The notes under the pieces were generated by a model that was not told where the DNA came from, did no database searches, and saw only the letters and a program-made list of their open reading frames with translations. The translations under genes and the position numbers were made by a program. This document shows positions 28,021-36,883 of a stretch of DNA of 64,000 nucleotides, one piece after another (position 1 is the stretch's first letter; each line of letters begins with the position of its first letter). The DNA is from Roseivirga seohaensis (lineage in GTDB: Bacteria; Bacteroidota; Bacteroidia; Cytophagales; Cyclobacteriaceae), in contig NZ_LRPB01000048.1 in assembly GCF_001592945.1 (NCBI RefSeq), positions 434,001-498,000 on the forward strand, written 5' to 3'.

Positions 28021-28404
28021 ACTAGCTAGCCTGATACCATTTAATATACTTCTCATTATCTCCCAGAAGGTGTTCGGTTATTCTCATGTTTAAGGGCGGG
28101 TTTAAAGCTGTCTGTATCGGGCGTTTCAATACCAATAAATACGGTGGTAAATAGGCGCCCAAAAGCGTGTGAGGGAAATAAGGTGTTTAAAAAGAACATT
28201 GCTAGTAGCGAAAAAACACACCAAATTATCAATTTACTTTTTGCTTTTAATCAAAATTTAATTTGGAAATAAGAACTAAAGTGGAGGTTACCATTAAACT
28301 ACAGCACCCTACGCCCGTCTAAAAAACAACCCAATATTGATTCGGCCGCTGTTTTCAGTATATTCCTTAACTTTTCACATAGCAGTACAACCTTAAACCA
28401 CAGT
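28021..28404. other. Gene-poor gap with two overlapping minus-strand open frames
   Basis: No clear gene is seen. On the minus strand, 28056-28199 is a 47-codon ATG-started frame containing LFTTVFIGIETPDTDSF, which resembles a short conserved stretch of B12-binding radical SAM enzymes. A second frame (28022-28186) reads GAYLPPYLLVLKRPIQ and ends DNEKYIKWYQAS. One could be a remnant of a decayed gene, or both may be chance. The region next to the downstream start (28300-28404) is A/T-rich and promoter-like without a consensus box. Confidence 0.4.
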
Positions 28405-30243
28405 ATGCAAGCCCCTTCTCGTTATCGATCAATCTTCTTATTGATTTTATTTCTGTCGGCCTCCCAGTATTTGTTTTCTCAAACCAATGAGTTTAAGAAT
28501 TACACTTATTCCGAGTTTTTCGAAATGATAGAAAACTCTAGTGACTCTGTTTTTAGGCTCGAAAATGCGATTATCAAATATGCCCAAGGCATCGATAACC
28601 GCTTTAGTTATACAAGTTTCCCAGGAAGTTCGGTAAACACCTTCGATAACTCTGATTCAATTTATGTAAACAAGGAATTACAGCTTACCAATGTGCATTT
28701 TGATGCCCCAGACAGACGACAGCCCAGTGCTTTGCACCATATACAATTCAACAAGAACGTGATGCTCCGCAACACTTCATCAGTGCACTTTATGAACTGC
28801 ACTTTTGAAGGAAGACTAACCATTATGTCGACAGAATCAATGGCCAAAACCATAGAATTGCTGGATAGAAATAGTCGTGCGATAAACTTAGCAGTAACGG
28901 TAACCAACAGTAAGTTGAAAAAGAGTGTAAACATGGATTTGGGTACCACAGATGAGAAAATGCGTTCTAGAATTAGGATTGAAAACTCTGAAATCTGGGG
29001 GTCTAAAGAAGGTAGGGGCTCTAGGTTCAATGGCATTTCGGTAGTATCTGTTACTGTTAAAAATTGTACTTTCTACGATCAAGGCAGAGTAACCATTACA
29101 GGAAATTTAACTGACCAAGTAGATATTTCTGGAAACAACTTTGGAGATTGGATTGCTGAATTAAAGGTTTTAGGCTCGATGGAACTCAACACTTCCATTT
29201 TAGAAGAAAACACATTCAACAATCATGTATTGTTGGATTTTGATGATTTAACCACCAGCAGCACTTTTGAATGGTCACAATGGGGCAATCAACTGATCTC
29301 TTCACAAGGCTATAACGACTATTTCAACACACTTTCAGATTCTGTTAAAATGAGTAGCTTCATTAGTTTTGAAGCCAATAACAGCATTCTGACCAATTAT
29401 AAAAATGAGATCGTTCAATTTGGAAAGTCATATAAGCAAGAAGTAAAATTGAGAGGCAAACTTCTTGATTTGTATAAGGCCCAACACGATTTGGAAGATG
29501 TAAATACAGTTTACATTGGCATTAAAAACATGGAAACTGAGCGTCTTGCTTACCTCTATTCTCAAGACCCTTCTTTTAACACTTTCTTTAAGTGGAAAGT
29601 GAATCAGTTCCTTAAGGTGTTTTCTGATTACGGAACTGAGCCCTCGAAAGCAATAGTTTTTTCGGTAAACGTGGTTATTCTATTTGCCTTAGTTTATCTC
29701 TTTTTCCCCAACAGCTGGGACGAGCAGGGTAAGCATAGAATCCTTCATCGTTTTGATTTCTTCCAAAAATATCTGCGGAGTAAAGAAGGCATGAACGATA
29801 TCTATCTGGTAGAAAAAAAGAAAGAACTTAGTGAGTATGAAGCTTTCAAAAAACGCATTGAAGATGGGAGACTCGAACTACCTAAGTTTTTCATTGCATG
29901 GTCTAAACCGGTGTATAACATAGCCATGGTAAGCACAAAACTGACCAGTAGTTTTCTTAAAACCACAGACATTCTCAGTGGTAAATGGCATACGCTTAGC
30001 CCATCTCAAAAGCGTTGGAAAAATATACAAATTGGCACCTACCTAGTGATTGGCGTTGGTTTCGATCTTTCTATACGTGTACTTAATGCACTTATGTTAA
30101 GCATTAATGCCTTCACTACTTTAGGCTTTGGCGAAATCCCTATCAAAGGTCTCCCCCGCTACTTAGCAATTATTGAAGGCTTTATCGGCTGGTTTATGCT
30201 CACAATTTTCAGTGTATCACTTATTTCTCAATTACTCAATTAA
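28405..30243 (+). CDS. Potassium-channel-like membrane protein with large exported N-terminal domain
   Basis: A 612-residue protein. A signal peptide ends near YLFSQ. Residues about 80-320 contain repeated short strands with Asn/Ser turns (LQLTNVHF, MLRNTSSVHFMNCTFEGRLTI, VTVTNSKL, ISVVSVTVKNCTFYDQGRVTI), suggesting a beta-helix. A membrane helix lies at about 416-435, followed by a charged cytoplasmic stretch, then a pore unit: helix at about 543-562, filter-like TLGFGE at 572-577 and a final helix. The filter resembles the TVGYGD of two-helix K+ channels. It probably is a gated cation channel sensing something outside the inner membrane. Confidence 0.75.
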   Translation: MQAPSRYRSIFLLILFLSASQYLFSQTNEFKNYTYSEFFEMIENSSDSVFRLENAIIKYAQGIDNRFSYTSFPGSSVNTFDNSDSIYVNKELQLTNVHFDAPDRRQPSALHHIQFNKNVMLRNTSSVHFMNCTFEGRLTIMSTESMAKTIELLDRNSRAINLAVTVTNSKLKKSVNMDLGTTDEKMRSRIRIENSEIWGSKEGRGSRFNGISVVSVTVKNCTFYDQGRVTITGNLTDQVDISGNNFGDWIAELKVLGSMELNTSILEENTFNNHVLLDFDDLTTSSTFEWSQWGNQLISSQGYNDYFNTLSDSVKMSSFISFEANNSILTNYKNEIVQFGKSYKQEVKLRGKLLDLYKAQHDLEDVNTVYIGIKNMETERLAYLYSQDPSFNTFFKWKVNQFLKVFSDYGTEPSKAIVFSVNVVILFALVYLFFPNSWDEQGKHRILHRFDFFQKYLRSKEGMNDIYLVEKKKELSEYEAFKKRIEDGRLELPKFFIAWSKPVYNIAMVSTKLTSSFLKTTDILSGKWHTLSPSQKRWKNIQIGTYLVIGVGFDLSIRVLNALMLSINAFTTLGFGEIPIKGLPRYLAIIEGFIGWFMLTIFSVSLISQLLN

Positions 30244-30252
30244 GCTACAGCA

Positions 30253-30298
30253 TAAAAAAAGAGCAGTACCGTATGGCACTGCTCTCAATTCTTCTTTT
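30253..30298. terminator. Bidirectional terminator between convergent genes
   Basis: A 10-bp stem with one mismatch (30261-30270 with 30275-30284) is flanked by seven A on the left and a T-rich tract on the right. It serves the channel gene (plus) and the S9 peptidase gene (minus). Confidence 0.85.
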
Positions 30299-30309
30299 AG
30301 AAAGTAATT

Positions 30310-32421
30310 TTACTTACGCTCTATCTTCAACTTGTTTTCGCTATCGATTACTAAATGGCGAATAAAGAACTCCATCATTCGCTCTGTGTTTACTGCAGTA
30401 TGACCTCTATCTGGCCCTACTTGAACTTCGAAGCTCTTGCCTGCATCTTGTAAAGCTTTGATCAATTGCATTGAGTTAGAAGGGTGCACGTTATTGTCAG
30501 CCGTTCCGTAATAAATCATCAATTCACCTTTCAAGTTTGGCGCATACTTAGCTAATCTGAAGTTATCATAACCCGCTTTATTGTCCTCTAGAAGGTTCAT
30601 GTAACGCTCCGTATAGATGTTATCATAAAAAACCCAGTCCGCAACTGCTGAATTTGCAACAGCCGCTTGGTATACATCTGGGAATCTCAATAAACTCATT
30701 GCAGCCGTAGTTCCTCCATAAGAAGTTCCGTAAACACCTACTCTATTCTTATCGAAGTAAGGGCGGTTATAAAGTGACTTAATACCTTCCGCAAAGTCAT
30801 CTTGCTCTACGATTCCTAGGTGACCATAAAGTTGATCAAGTAATCTCTTACCTCTACCTCTCACGTTTCTACCATCAATACTAACGATCAAAAATCCGTA
30901 CTCAGTCAACGGGCTTGGAAGGGAGAAATTCTCAGAGAATTCGTTTGTAGCCGGACCACCATAGTTAGCCAAAAGTGTAGGGTATTTCTTGTTAGGGTCG
31001 AAGTTAGAAGGGAAATGAATCATACCGTGTAACTCAGTAACCCCGTCAGCTGAAGTGAAGGTAAATACCTCTGCTTTTTTCAATCCTAATTCATTGAATT
31101 TAGTCAAATCGCTTTGAGCCAATTCAGCAACTATTTTACCTTTTGAATCAACCAAGTTGGTAAAAGGTGCAATGTTATGCGTTTGAGCAACATCCACAAA
31201 ATACTTACCGTCAGGAGAAATATTTACGCTATGGTTAAATTTAGGGTCAGTTAAACGAGTGTCTTTTGTGCCGTCTAACTTCACTCGGTGCAATTGCATT
31301 TTCATGTGGTTTTCACCACTTCTGGCCATGTAATACATTTCGCCAGCTTTCTCGTCTATCTTAACAATGTTAGCTACTTCAAAAGGATGGTTTGTAATGG
31401 CATTGATTAAAGTACCATCGAAATTGTATAGGTAATAGTTGTTGAAACCTGTACGCTCAGAGGCCCAAACGAAACGTTTCCCGTCTTCCAGCACTCTAAT
31501 TTCAGGCGTATTTTTAGTAAAACTTGGCAACCACTCTTCGCGAACTACAACTCTAGATTTTCCTGTAACCGGGTCAGCCGCACGGTATTCCATGATGTCT
31601 TGCTTACGGTTGGTACTGTGGAAAAGCAATTCCTTTCCATCAGGCGTCCAATCCATGCCATAAAGGTAAGTTCCTACAGCACCATCATTAAATGGTTTAC
31701 CGTCACGAACATCCAATTTCTTCATTTGCTTGGTGTCTACATCATACACCATTAAATCCACAGGTAAGTTGTCGGCACCTACTTTAGGGTATGACATTAC
31801 CTCAAGAGAATCGTATAGCTTTAATTGATCTAAAAGCACGTAATATTTCTGAGCATTCTTCTCGTCAAATTTGTAGAAAGCAATTTTCTTGCTATCAGGC
31901 GACCACCACATAGCAGTACGCTGACCAAGCTCTTCACCATAAACCCAAGTAGCAATACCGTATTTGATTTGGTTTTCAGCACTACCATCTGTAGTTATGG
32001 CAATTACATTGCTGCCATCAGGGTTACTCAAGTACATGTTTCTGTCCTTGGTAAAGGCCTTTAGTTTACCATCAGGAGAATCTGCCGAAGGAAATTGTCT
32101 ACCTCTGGCTGGGCCACGGCTAAAACCTCTGCCTCTTGAGGCTGGCTCAGGCATTTCGATTTCCGTAGCCTTTTTCTTTTTAACATCGTAACGGTATCTT
32201 TTACCATCCTTTGTATATTCAAAAGACGATCCATCGTCACTCCACTGAACGAAGAGACTACCCGGAACAACGGATGATCTAATTTGAGGAGCTATCTTCT
32301 GGTATTGATCATAACCAGGCATGCTTTTCAGCTTATCCTGCGCTTTCAAAATGCTCGTACTGCCAGCCAAAATGACCACAGCGGCTATCACTGATGCAAG
32401 TTTCTTTTTCATTGAGTTCAT
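30310..32421 (-). CDS. S9 family (DPP-IV-like) prolyl peptidase
   Basis: About 703 residues from the ATG at 32421 (the frame extends to 32439; the ATG at 32412 is also possible). A signal peptide ends near ILKAQ. The N-terminal two thirds form the DPP-IV beta-propeller, with WSPDSKKIAFYKFDE and similar blades. The alpha/beta-hydrolase domain has the triad Ser567 (GTSYGG), Asp642 (GTADNNV) and His674 (DRGH). It removes X-Pro or X-Ala dipeptides from periplasmic peptides. One oddity is the RGRGFSRGPARGRQF basic insert early in the propeller. Confidence 0.93.
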   Translation of the reverse strand: MNSMKKKLASVIAAVVILAGSTSILKAQDKLKSMPGYDQYQKIAPQIRSSVVPGSLFVQWSDDGSSFEYTKDGKRYRYDVKKKKATEIEMPEPASRGRGFSRGPARGRQFPSADSPDGKLKAFTKDRNMYLSNPDGSNVIAITTDGSAENQIKYGIATWVYGEELGQRTAMWWSPDSKKIAFYKFDEKNAQKYYVLLDQLKLYDSLEVMSYPKVGADNLPVDLMVYDVDTKQMKKLDVRDGKPFNDGAVGTYLYGMDWTPDGKELLFHSTNRKQDIMEYRAADPVTGKSRVVVREEWLPSFTKNTPEIRVLEDGKRFVWASERTGFNNYYLYNFDGTLINAITNHPFEVANIVKIDEKAGEMYYMARSGENHMKMQLHRVKLDGTKDTRLTDPKFNHSVNISPDGKYFVDVAQTHNIAPFTNLVDSKGKIVAELAQSDLTKFNELGLKKAEVFTFTSADGVTELHGMIHFPSNFDPNKKYPTLLANYGGPATNEFSENFSLPSPLTEYGFLIVSIDGRNVRGRGKRLLDQLYGHLGIVEQDDFAEGIKSLYNRPYFDKNRVGVYGTSYGGTTAAMSLLRFPDVYQAAVANSAVADWVFYDNIYTERYMNLLEDNKAGYDNFRLAKYAPNLKGELMIYYGTADNNVHPSNSMQLIKALQDAGKSFEVQVGPDRGHTAVNTERMMEFFIRHLVIDSENKLKIERK

Positions 32422-32638
32422 TTTAATATCGTTTTTCATTCCAAAAAGGGAATACGTGGCTAATACTACTACTTTCGGCTGTAAAAAAATAGCATAAAGT
32501 TATTATACGGTATATACATTACAGCGCCAGTACATTTAGAATTATTACAACTTACTCGACTTCATAGCCAAAAAAGAGAGATAAAGCATAAGGCCAAATA
32601 CTACATTGCTTATCTTCGCAGCAAAAGGATTCAGCCCA

Positions 32639-32926
32639 ATGAGCCACTTAAAAACACTACGTTTACTCGCCATTTTAGAAGGAATAAGCTATTTACTTCT
32701 GTTAGGAATTTGCGTACCCTTAAAATACATTTTCAATATTCCTGAACCCACCCACCCCGTAGGCTTAGCCCATGGGGTCTTATTTGTGAGTTACTGTTTA
32801 TGGGTACTGATTGTAGCCAAACAAAAACAATGGTCTATTGGAGTTACATTTCTGTCATTACTGGCTTCACTCCTTCCCTTTGGCACTTTTGTAGCCGAAA
32901 AAAAATATTTTCAGGATGATGTTTGA
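32639..32926 (+). CDS. DUF3817 family membrane protein
   Basis: A 95-residue protein with three membrane helices. It matches the DUF3817 pattern: LRLLAILEGISYLLLLG at the N-terminus, KYIFNIPEPTHPVGLAHGVLF in the middle and LPFGTFVAEKK at the end. The ATG at 32639 is chosen because the 11 residues upstream in the same frame are not part of the family. Function unknown. It lies 47 bases before menB on the same strand and could share its promoter. Confidence 0.85.
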   Translation: MSHLKTLRLLAILEGISYLLLLGICVPLKYIFNIPEPTHPVGLAHGVLFVSYCLWVLIVAKQKQWSIGVTFLSLLASLLPFGTFVAEKKYFQDDV

Positions 32927-32973
32927 ATCAGCCTCACAATCAAAAATTTTATATTAGCAAGAAATAAAGCGTT

Positions 32974-33819
32974 ATGAATACACCCAATTGGACTACCGTT
33001 AAAGAATATCAAGACATCACCTATAAAAAATCAGGCGATGGTGTAGCTAGAATTGCCTTCAATCGCCCAGAAGTGCGCAATGCTTTTCGACCTAAAACTG
33101 TAGCAGAACTTTTTGATGCTTTTTTGGATGCCCGCGAAGACACTTCCATTGGAGTGGTTTTACTTTCAGGAGAAGGGCCATCGCCCAAAGATGGTGGCTG
33201 GGCATTTTGCAGCGGTGGCGACCAAAACGCGAGAGGGCACCAAGGCTATGTAGATGACGATGGAATGCCAAGGTTGAATATTCTGGAAGTTCAGCGTTTA
33301 ATCCGTTTTATGTCGAAAGTAGTGATTGCCGTGGTGCCAGGCTGGGCTGTTGGTGGTGGACATAGCCTCCACACGGTTTGTGATCTTACTTTGGCCAGTA
33401 AAGAACATGCCATTTTCAAGCAAACCGATGCCGATGTCACCAGTTTTGATGGCGGTTACGGATCAGCTTATTTGGCTAAAATGGTAGGCCAGAAAAAGGC
33501 GAGAGAAATCTTCTTTTTAGGAAGAAATTACTCTGCTCAAGATGCTTTTGATATGGGAATGGTGAATGCCGTGATTCCGCATGACGAGCTGGAGGACACC
33601 GCTTACCAATGGGCGCAAGAGATTCTAGAAAAATCGCCAACTTCCATCAAAATGTTAAAGTTCGCCATGAACTTGACGGATGACGGCATGGTGGGGCAAC
33701 AGGTATTTGCTGGAGAAGCCACAAGGCTTGCTTATATGACAGACGAAGCTAAAGAGGGTAGAAATGCTTTCTTAGAAAAGCGTAAACCCAACTTTAAAGA
33801 CATTAAGTGGATTCCTTAA
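32974..33819 (+). CDS. menB: 1,4-dihydroxy-2-naphthoyl-CoA synthase
   Basis: A 281-residue crotonase-fold enzyme. MenB-specific segments include VRNAFRPKTVAEL, WAFCSGGDQ, TSFDGGYGSAYLAKMVGQKK and the C-terminal EGRNAFLEKRKPNF. The Gln-Thr pair in FKQTDADV matches the bicarbonate-dependent MenB type rather than the type with an acidic catalytic residue. It closes the second ring in menaquinone biosynthesis, using o-succinylbenzoyl-CoA. The other men genes are not in this window. It is followed by a bidirectional terminator. Confidence 0.93.
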   Translation: MNTPNWTTVKEYQDITYKKSGDGVARIAFNRPEVRNAFRPKTVAELFDAFLDAREDTSIGVVLLSGEGPSPKDGGWAFCSGGDQNARGHQGYVDDDGMPRLNILEVQRLIRFMSKVVIAVVPGWAVGGGHSLHTVCDLTLASKEHAIFKQTDADVTSFDGGYGSAYLAKMVGQKKAREIFFLGRNYSAQDAFDMGMVNAVIPHDELEDTAYQWAQEILEKSPTSIKMLKFAMNLTDDGMVGQQVFAGEATRLAYMTDEAKEGRNAFLEKRKPNFKDIKWIP

Positions 33820-33859
33820 ACCAAGCAGTCTTAAAACAGCCGTTTCTGTAATTTGAAAG

Positions 33860-33920
33860 GAGAGATTGCTTCGCGTAATCGGCACTTCTACAAATAGCAT
33901 TAACAGGCTCGCAATGACCA
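33860..33920. repeat. Dispersed intergenic repeat remnant
   Basis: GAGATTGCTTCGCG at 33862-33875 and GCTCGCAATGACC at 33907-33919 are the two ends of a repeat found in many bacterial intergenic regions (GTCATTGCGAGC ... CGAAGCAATCTC on the other strand). Only this copy is seen in the window. Confidence 0.55.
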
Positions 33921-33923
33921 AAA

Positions 33924-33965
33924 AGAAGCCCTGTCAGTTTTACAACTAACAGGGCTTTTGTTTTA
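33924..33965. terminator. Bidirectional terminator between menB and the ABC permease gene
   Basis: A 9-bp stem (33927-33935 with 33949-33957) continues after one mismatch into a 4-bp inner stem with a TTAC loop. A T-rich tail follows on the plus strand, and a shorter T-rich stretch follows on the minus strand. Confidence 0.85.
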
Positions 33966-33981
33966 AGTTAAAGGGAGTTTT

Positions 33982-34794
33982 CTATAAATCTCTTTTCACT
34001 ACCAATCTGACAGTAGCCCAATAAAACAAAGTGCCCCACAATATCACAAGCCCCATTTCGTGCCAAGCAATGTAATCCTGCACTTCCATAAAAACATATT
34101 TAGGGAATGGGTTATGAATTAACGCATTAATACTTTTTACAGGAAGAAGGTATTCAACCCAATCAATACTCTTCACCTTGCTCCAAACGTAAAACCCATT
34201 TTCAACAGCTAAAACCCAAAAGATCAGTAGCCCCATAGCAATAATTGATTTTCTTATCAGCGTTCCCACAAAAAGAGTAAATAATAAGAATGCAAATAGC
34301 TGGAAGAAAAAGGCCAACAGGAAATAAACATCGCTAAAAACAAGCGAGAAAGATATTTCACTCGAATAAATAAAGCCTGTAATCAAACCTAACACGAACA
34401 AGGCTATTGTCGACATCGCACTTAAAAACCCAGCCATAATAATTTTCGACCAGATAAATTCATTCTTAGTAAGACCGTCAATTACGTTTTGCCTGATGGT
34501 TCTGTATGAATATTCATTAGTAATGGAGAATATTAAACTAAAGCCCAACAACATTTTGAACCAAATCATTACACTTGTAAGGTTCTGCCAAATGTCTGGG
34601 AATTCATAAAACGGAATAATAGTGGGATCAATTCCATCCATATCAAAATCTGCAAACTTAGATTTTAAGTATTGAAAGAATGGCATAACACCCATACTGA
34701 TAATCACCATTGCTACAATATACATAATGGCCAATACCTTAAATGCGCGGTTTGGCATTACTTTTTTCAGTTCTATTTTCAGTAATCTCATCAT
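33982..34794 (-). CDS. ABC-2 type exporter permease
   Basis: A 270-residue membrane protein with six predicted helices and the ABC-2 pattern, including NEYSYRTIRQNVIDGLTKNEF just after the second helix, typical of short permeases that pair with a separate ATPase. Its ATG overlaps the end of the ATPase gene by four bases. It is the last gene of the sigma-factor operon. The cargo is unknown. Confidence 0.9.
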   Translation of the reverse strand: MMRLLKIELKKVMPNRAFKVLAIMYIVAMVIISMGVMPFFQYLKSKFADFDMDGIDPTIIPFYEFPDIWQNLTSVMIWFKMLLGFSLIFSITNEYSYRTIRQNVIDGLTKNEFIWSKIIMAGFLSAMSTIALFVLGLITGFIYSSEISFSLVFSDVYFLLAFFFQLFAFLLFTLFVGTLIRKSIIAMGLLIFWVLAVENGFYVWSKVKSIDWVEYLLPVKSINALIHNPFPKYVFMEVQDYIAWHEMGLVILWGTLFYWATVRLVVKRDL

Positions 34795-35741
34795 TGGGCA
34801 CCTCCTTCTTTATTACCAGCTAAAATTTCTAAGAATTGCTTTTCAAGGCTCTTCGATTGCACAAGTAAATGCTTGGCAGTGATTCCTTGCTTGAACAAAT
34901 AGGCATTCAACTCGGCAGCGGAATGATCTCCCTCCATCGTCATGATGTACTTATCAAGTTCTCGCTTCACTTTCGTCCCAAGGCCAGATTCTTCCAAAAC
35001 GGTTTGCAAGTCGTCATGGTCAGCTTTTACTTCTACCGAAACTGAACCTTTACCTACGTCTTCCACCAACCCGTTATAGATTAGTTTACCGCGCTGAAGC
35101 ACACAAAAATGTGAGCATACCTTTTGAACTTCATCTAGTAAATGACTAGCAATAATGATGGTTTTCCCACTATTGGCAATTTCAATGATGAGTTCTCTGA
35201 TTTCGGCAATTCCTTGAGGATCAAGACCATTGGTAGGCTCGTCAAGAATCATTACCGTAGGGTTACAAAGCAATGCTGACGCAATGGACAGACGCTGTTT
35301 CATACCTAGCGAGAAGGTTTTGAATTTCGTATCCTTGCGTTCATCAAGTCCCACTTGCGTCAATACCTCGTCTACCCTTTCGTAAGGGACTTCCTTGATA
35401 TCGCAAACAATTTTGAGGTTTTGAACCGCAGTGAGGTATGGGTAAAAAATGGGGTGCTCTAAAATGGCTCCAATCTTTTTTCGGGTATCCTTGTTGGCTT
35501 TTTCGCCAAACCATTCAAACTGACCGCTGGTTTGGTTGATTACACTTAAGATAATACCGAGGGTAGTCGTTTTTCCGCTACCGTTAGGACCGAGAATTCC
35601 GAAGACGTCTCCTTTCTTCACCTCAAGATTGAGGTTATCAAGTGCCCTGACCTTTCCATATTGCTTGGAGAGGCCTTTAATTGACAATACAGTTTCCAAA
35701 TCGTGTTTTTGAGTTTTATTGATATTCAGCAACTGGCCCAT
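34791..35741 (-). CDS. ABC transporter ATP-binding protein
   Basis: A 316-residue ATPase with a full motif set: Walker A GPNGSGKT, signature FSLGMKQ, Walker B MILDEP and an H-loop in IIASHLLDEV. A C-terminal extension of about 80 residues (from GSVSVEVKAD) is typical of BcrA/CcmA-type exporters. It pairs with the overlapping permease gene. It lies 23 bases after the second DUF4252 gene, placing the transporter under the same ECF sigma-led operon. An in-frame later start is possible, since the first 15 residues are weakly conserved. Confidence 0.92.
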   Translation of the reverse strand: MGQLLNINKTQKHDLETVLSIKGLSKQYGKVRALDNLNLEVKKGDVFGILGPNGSGKTTTLGIILSVINQTSGQFEWFGEKANKDTRKKIGAILEHPIFYPYLTAVQNLKIVCDIKEVPYERVDEVLTQVGLDERKDTKFKTFSLGMKQRLSIASALLCNPTVMILDEPTNGLDPQGIAEIRELIIEIANSGKTIIIASHLLDEVQKVCSHFCVLQRGKLIYNGLVEDVGKGSVSVEVKADHDDLQTVLEESGLGTKVKRELDKYIMTMEGDHSAAELNAYLFKQGITAKHLLVQSKSLEKQFLEILAGNKEGGAQ

Positions 35742-35764
35742 CCAAAACCAGCTCCTGTACTTTA

Positions 35765-36295
35765 CTAATTAAAAGCGTCCATGATCGACTCTAGGCCGCT
35801 GGTATTTTTGCTCATGAATTCTGAGAATTTCATGATTTGCTTTAAGTCTGGGTAGCCTTCAATATCTACCAAACTAACTCCTTCTTCTGAACGCATTACT
35901 ACTACAAAGCCCTTAGGTTTTTCAGCCGTTCCCTTCATTAAAAAATTCATGTTAGCTCCAGACATTCGCGCTGACATCATGGACTCATAGCCTTCAGAAA
36001 GAATGTCTTCTTCGAGCTTAGAAAACATAGGGGCATCCATTTCATAAGTATCCTTATCGAATACAAAAAACTTTACCTTTTCGATGTTCTTAATCACGGA
36101 AGAGAAATCGGGTAATTCTTCCATTTCGTCTGCCATTTTCATCTGTATGTTGGCAAACATTTTAAGTGTACTCTTATAAAAAAAGAGCTTCAATGTAGGC
36201 TCGTTGTCATTCCTGAATTTCTCAACACTCTTGCTTTGACCAAAAGCAAGAGTGGATAATAAGACCAGTGTTAATATCAGTGTTGTTTTGCGCAT
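35765..36295 (-). CDS. DUF4252 family exported protein (second copy)
   Basis: A 176-residue protein with a signal peptide ending near LAFGQ. It fits the DUF4252 layout: an N-terminal helical stretch, a strand with VKFFVFDKDTYEMDAP, an amphipathic FSKLEEDI helix, and a strand pair with KGFVVVMRSEEGVSLVDIEGY. No Cys lipobox is present, so it is a soluble periplasmic protein. DUF4252 has no known activity. It is weakly similar to its upstream neighbour (a tandem paralogue). Confidence 0.82.
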   Translation of the reverse strand: MRKTTLILTLVLLSTLAFGQSKSVEKFRNDNEPTLKLFFYKSTLKMFANIQMKMADEMEELPDFSSVIKNIEKVKFFVFDKDTYEMDAPMFSKLEEDILSEGYESMMSARMSGANMNFLMKGTAEKPKGFVVVMRSEEGVSLVDIEGYPDLKQIMKFSEFMSKNTSGLESIMDAFN

Positions 36296-36348
36296 AATTC
36301 AAATATAAAAAACTGTTGAGTTTTTGAATTCTAAAAAGGATAAGGGGC

Positions 36349-36864
36349 TTATTTACCCCCTAAGTGTTTGAACTCGTCCATCCCAAGGCTTTTTGACAGT
36401 TTATATAGTTGGTTGATGTCGATACCGTCACCAACAATGCTAACCATTCCAAATTCTTTGGTTCCGCCCATTACCATAAAGAGTTCGTCAATTCTATTGC
36501 CTTTCTCTTTGATGTAGAATTTGATGTCTTTGTCTTCATCTCTTACCGACATTAACTCTTCAAAATCTTTGCCTTTGATAGCACTCATTGCCTCTTTATA
36601 CATGGTTGCTCCATCTACATCCTTTTGAGCAAAAAGCACTCTTACTCCTTTAATTTTACCTAAAGACTCGACCAAAGCCCTATCTTCATCATCTTCTACC
36701 TGAATAGAATTGATCATGGCAAACATTTTACCACTTATAGATACCGCACTAAATTTTTCAGTATCCTTTTCATATTTCGCGAAATACTTTGAAATCGCAT
36801 CATTTTGAGCTTGTACTCCAAAGGCCATAACGGCCATTACCATAATCATTACTAACTTTTTCAT
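36349..36864 (-). CDS. DUF4252 family exported protein (first copy)
   Basis: A 171-residue protein with a signal peptide ending near GVQAQ. It shares the DUF4252 plan with the following gene: FSAVSISGKMFAMI, then a strand with KGVRVLFAQKDVDG, and near the end GTKEFGMVSIVGDGIDINQL. It is probably periplasmic. It lies 19 bases after the anti-sigma-like gene, suggesting that its product is part of the stress response or its sensing. Confidence 0.85.
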   Translation of the reverse strand: MKKLVMIMVMAVMAFGVQAQNDAISKYFAKYEKDTEKFSAVSISGKMFAMINSIQVEDDEDRALVESLGKIKGVRVLFAQKDVDGATMYKEAMSAIKGKDFEELMSVRDEDKDIKFYIKEKGNRIDELFMVMGGTKEFGMVSIVGDGIDINQLYKLSKSLGMDEFKHLGGK

Positions 36865-36883
36865 TGTGTTCTATTTTAAGTTT

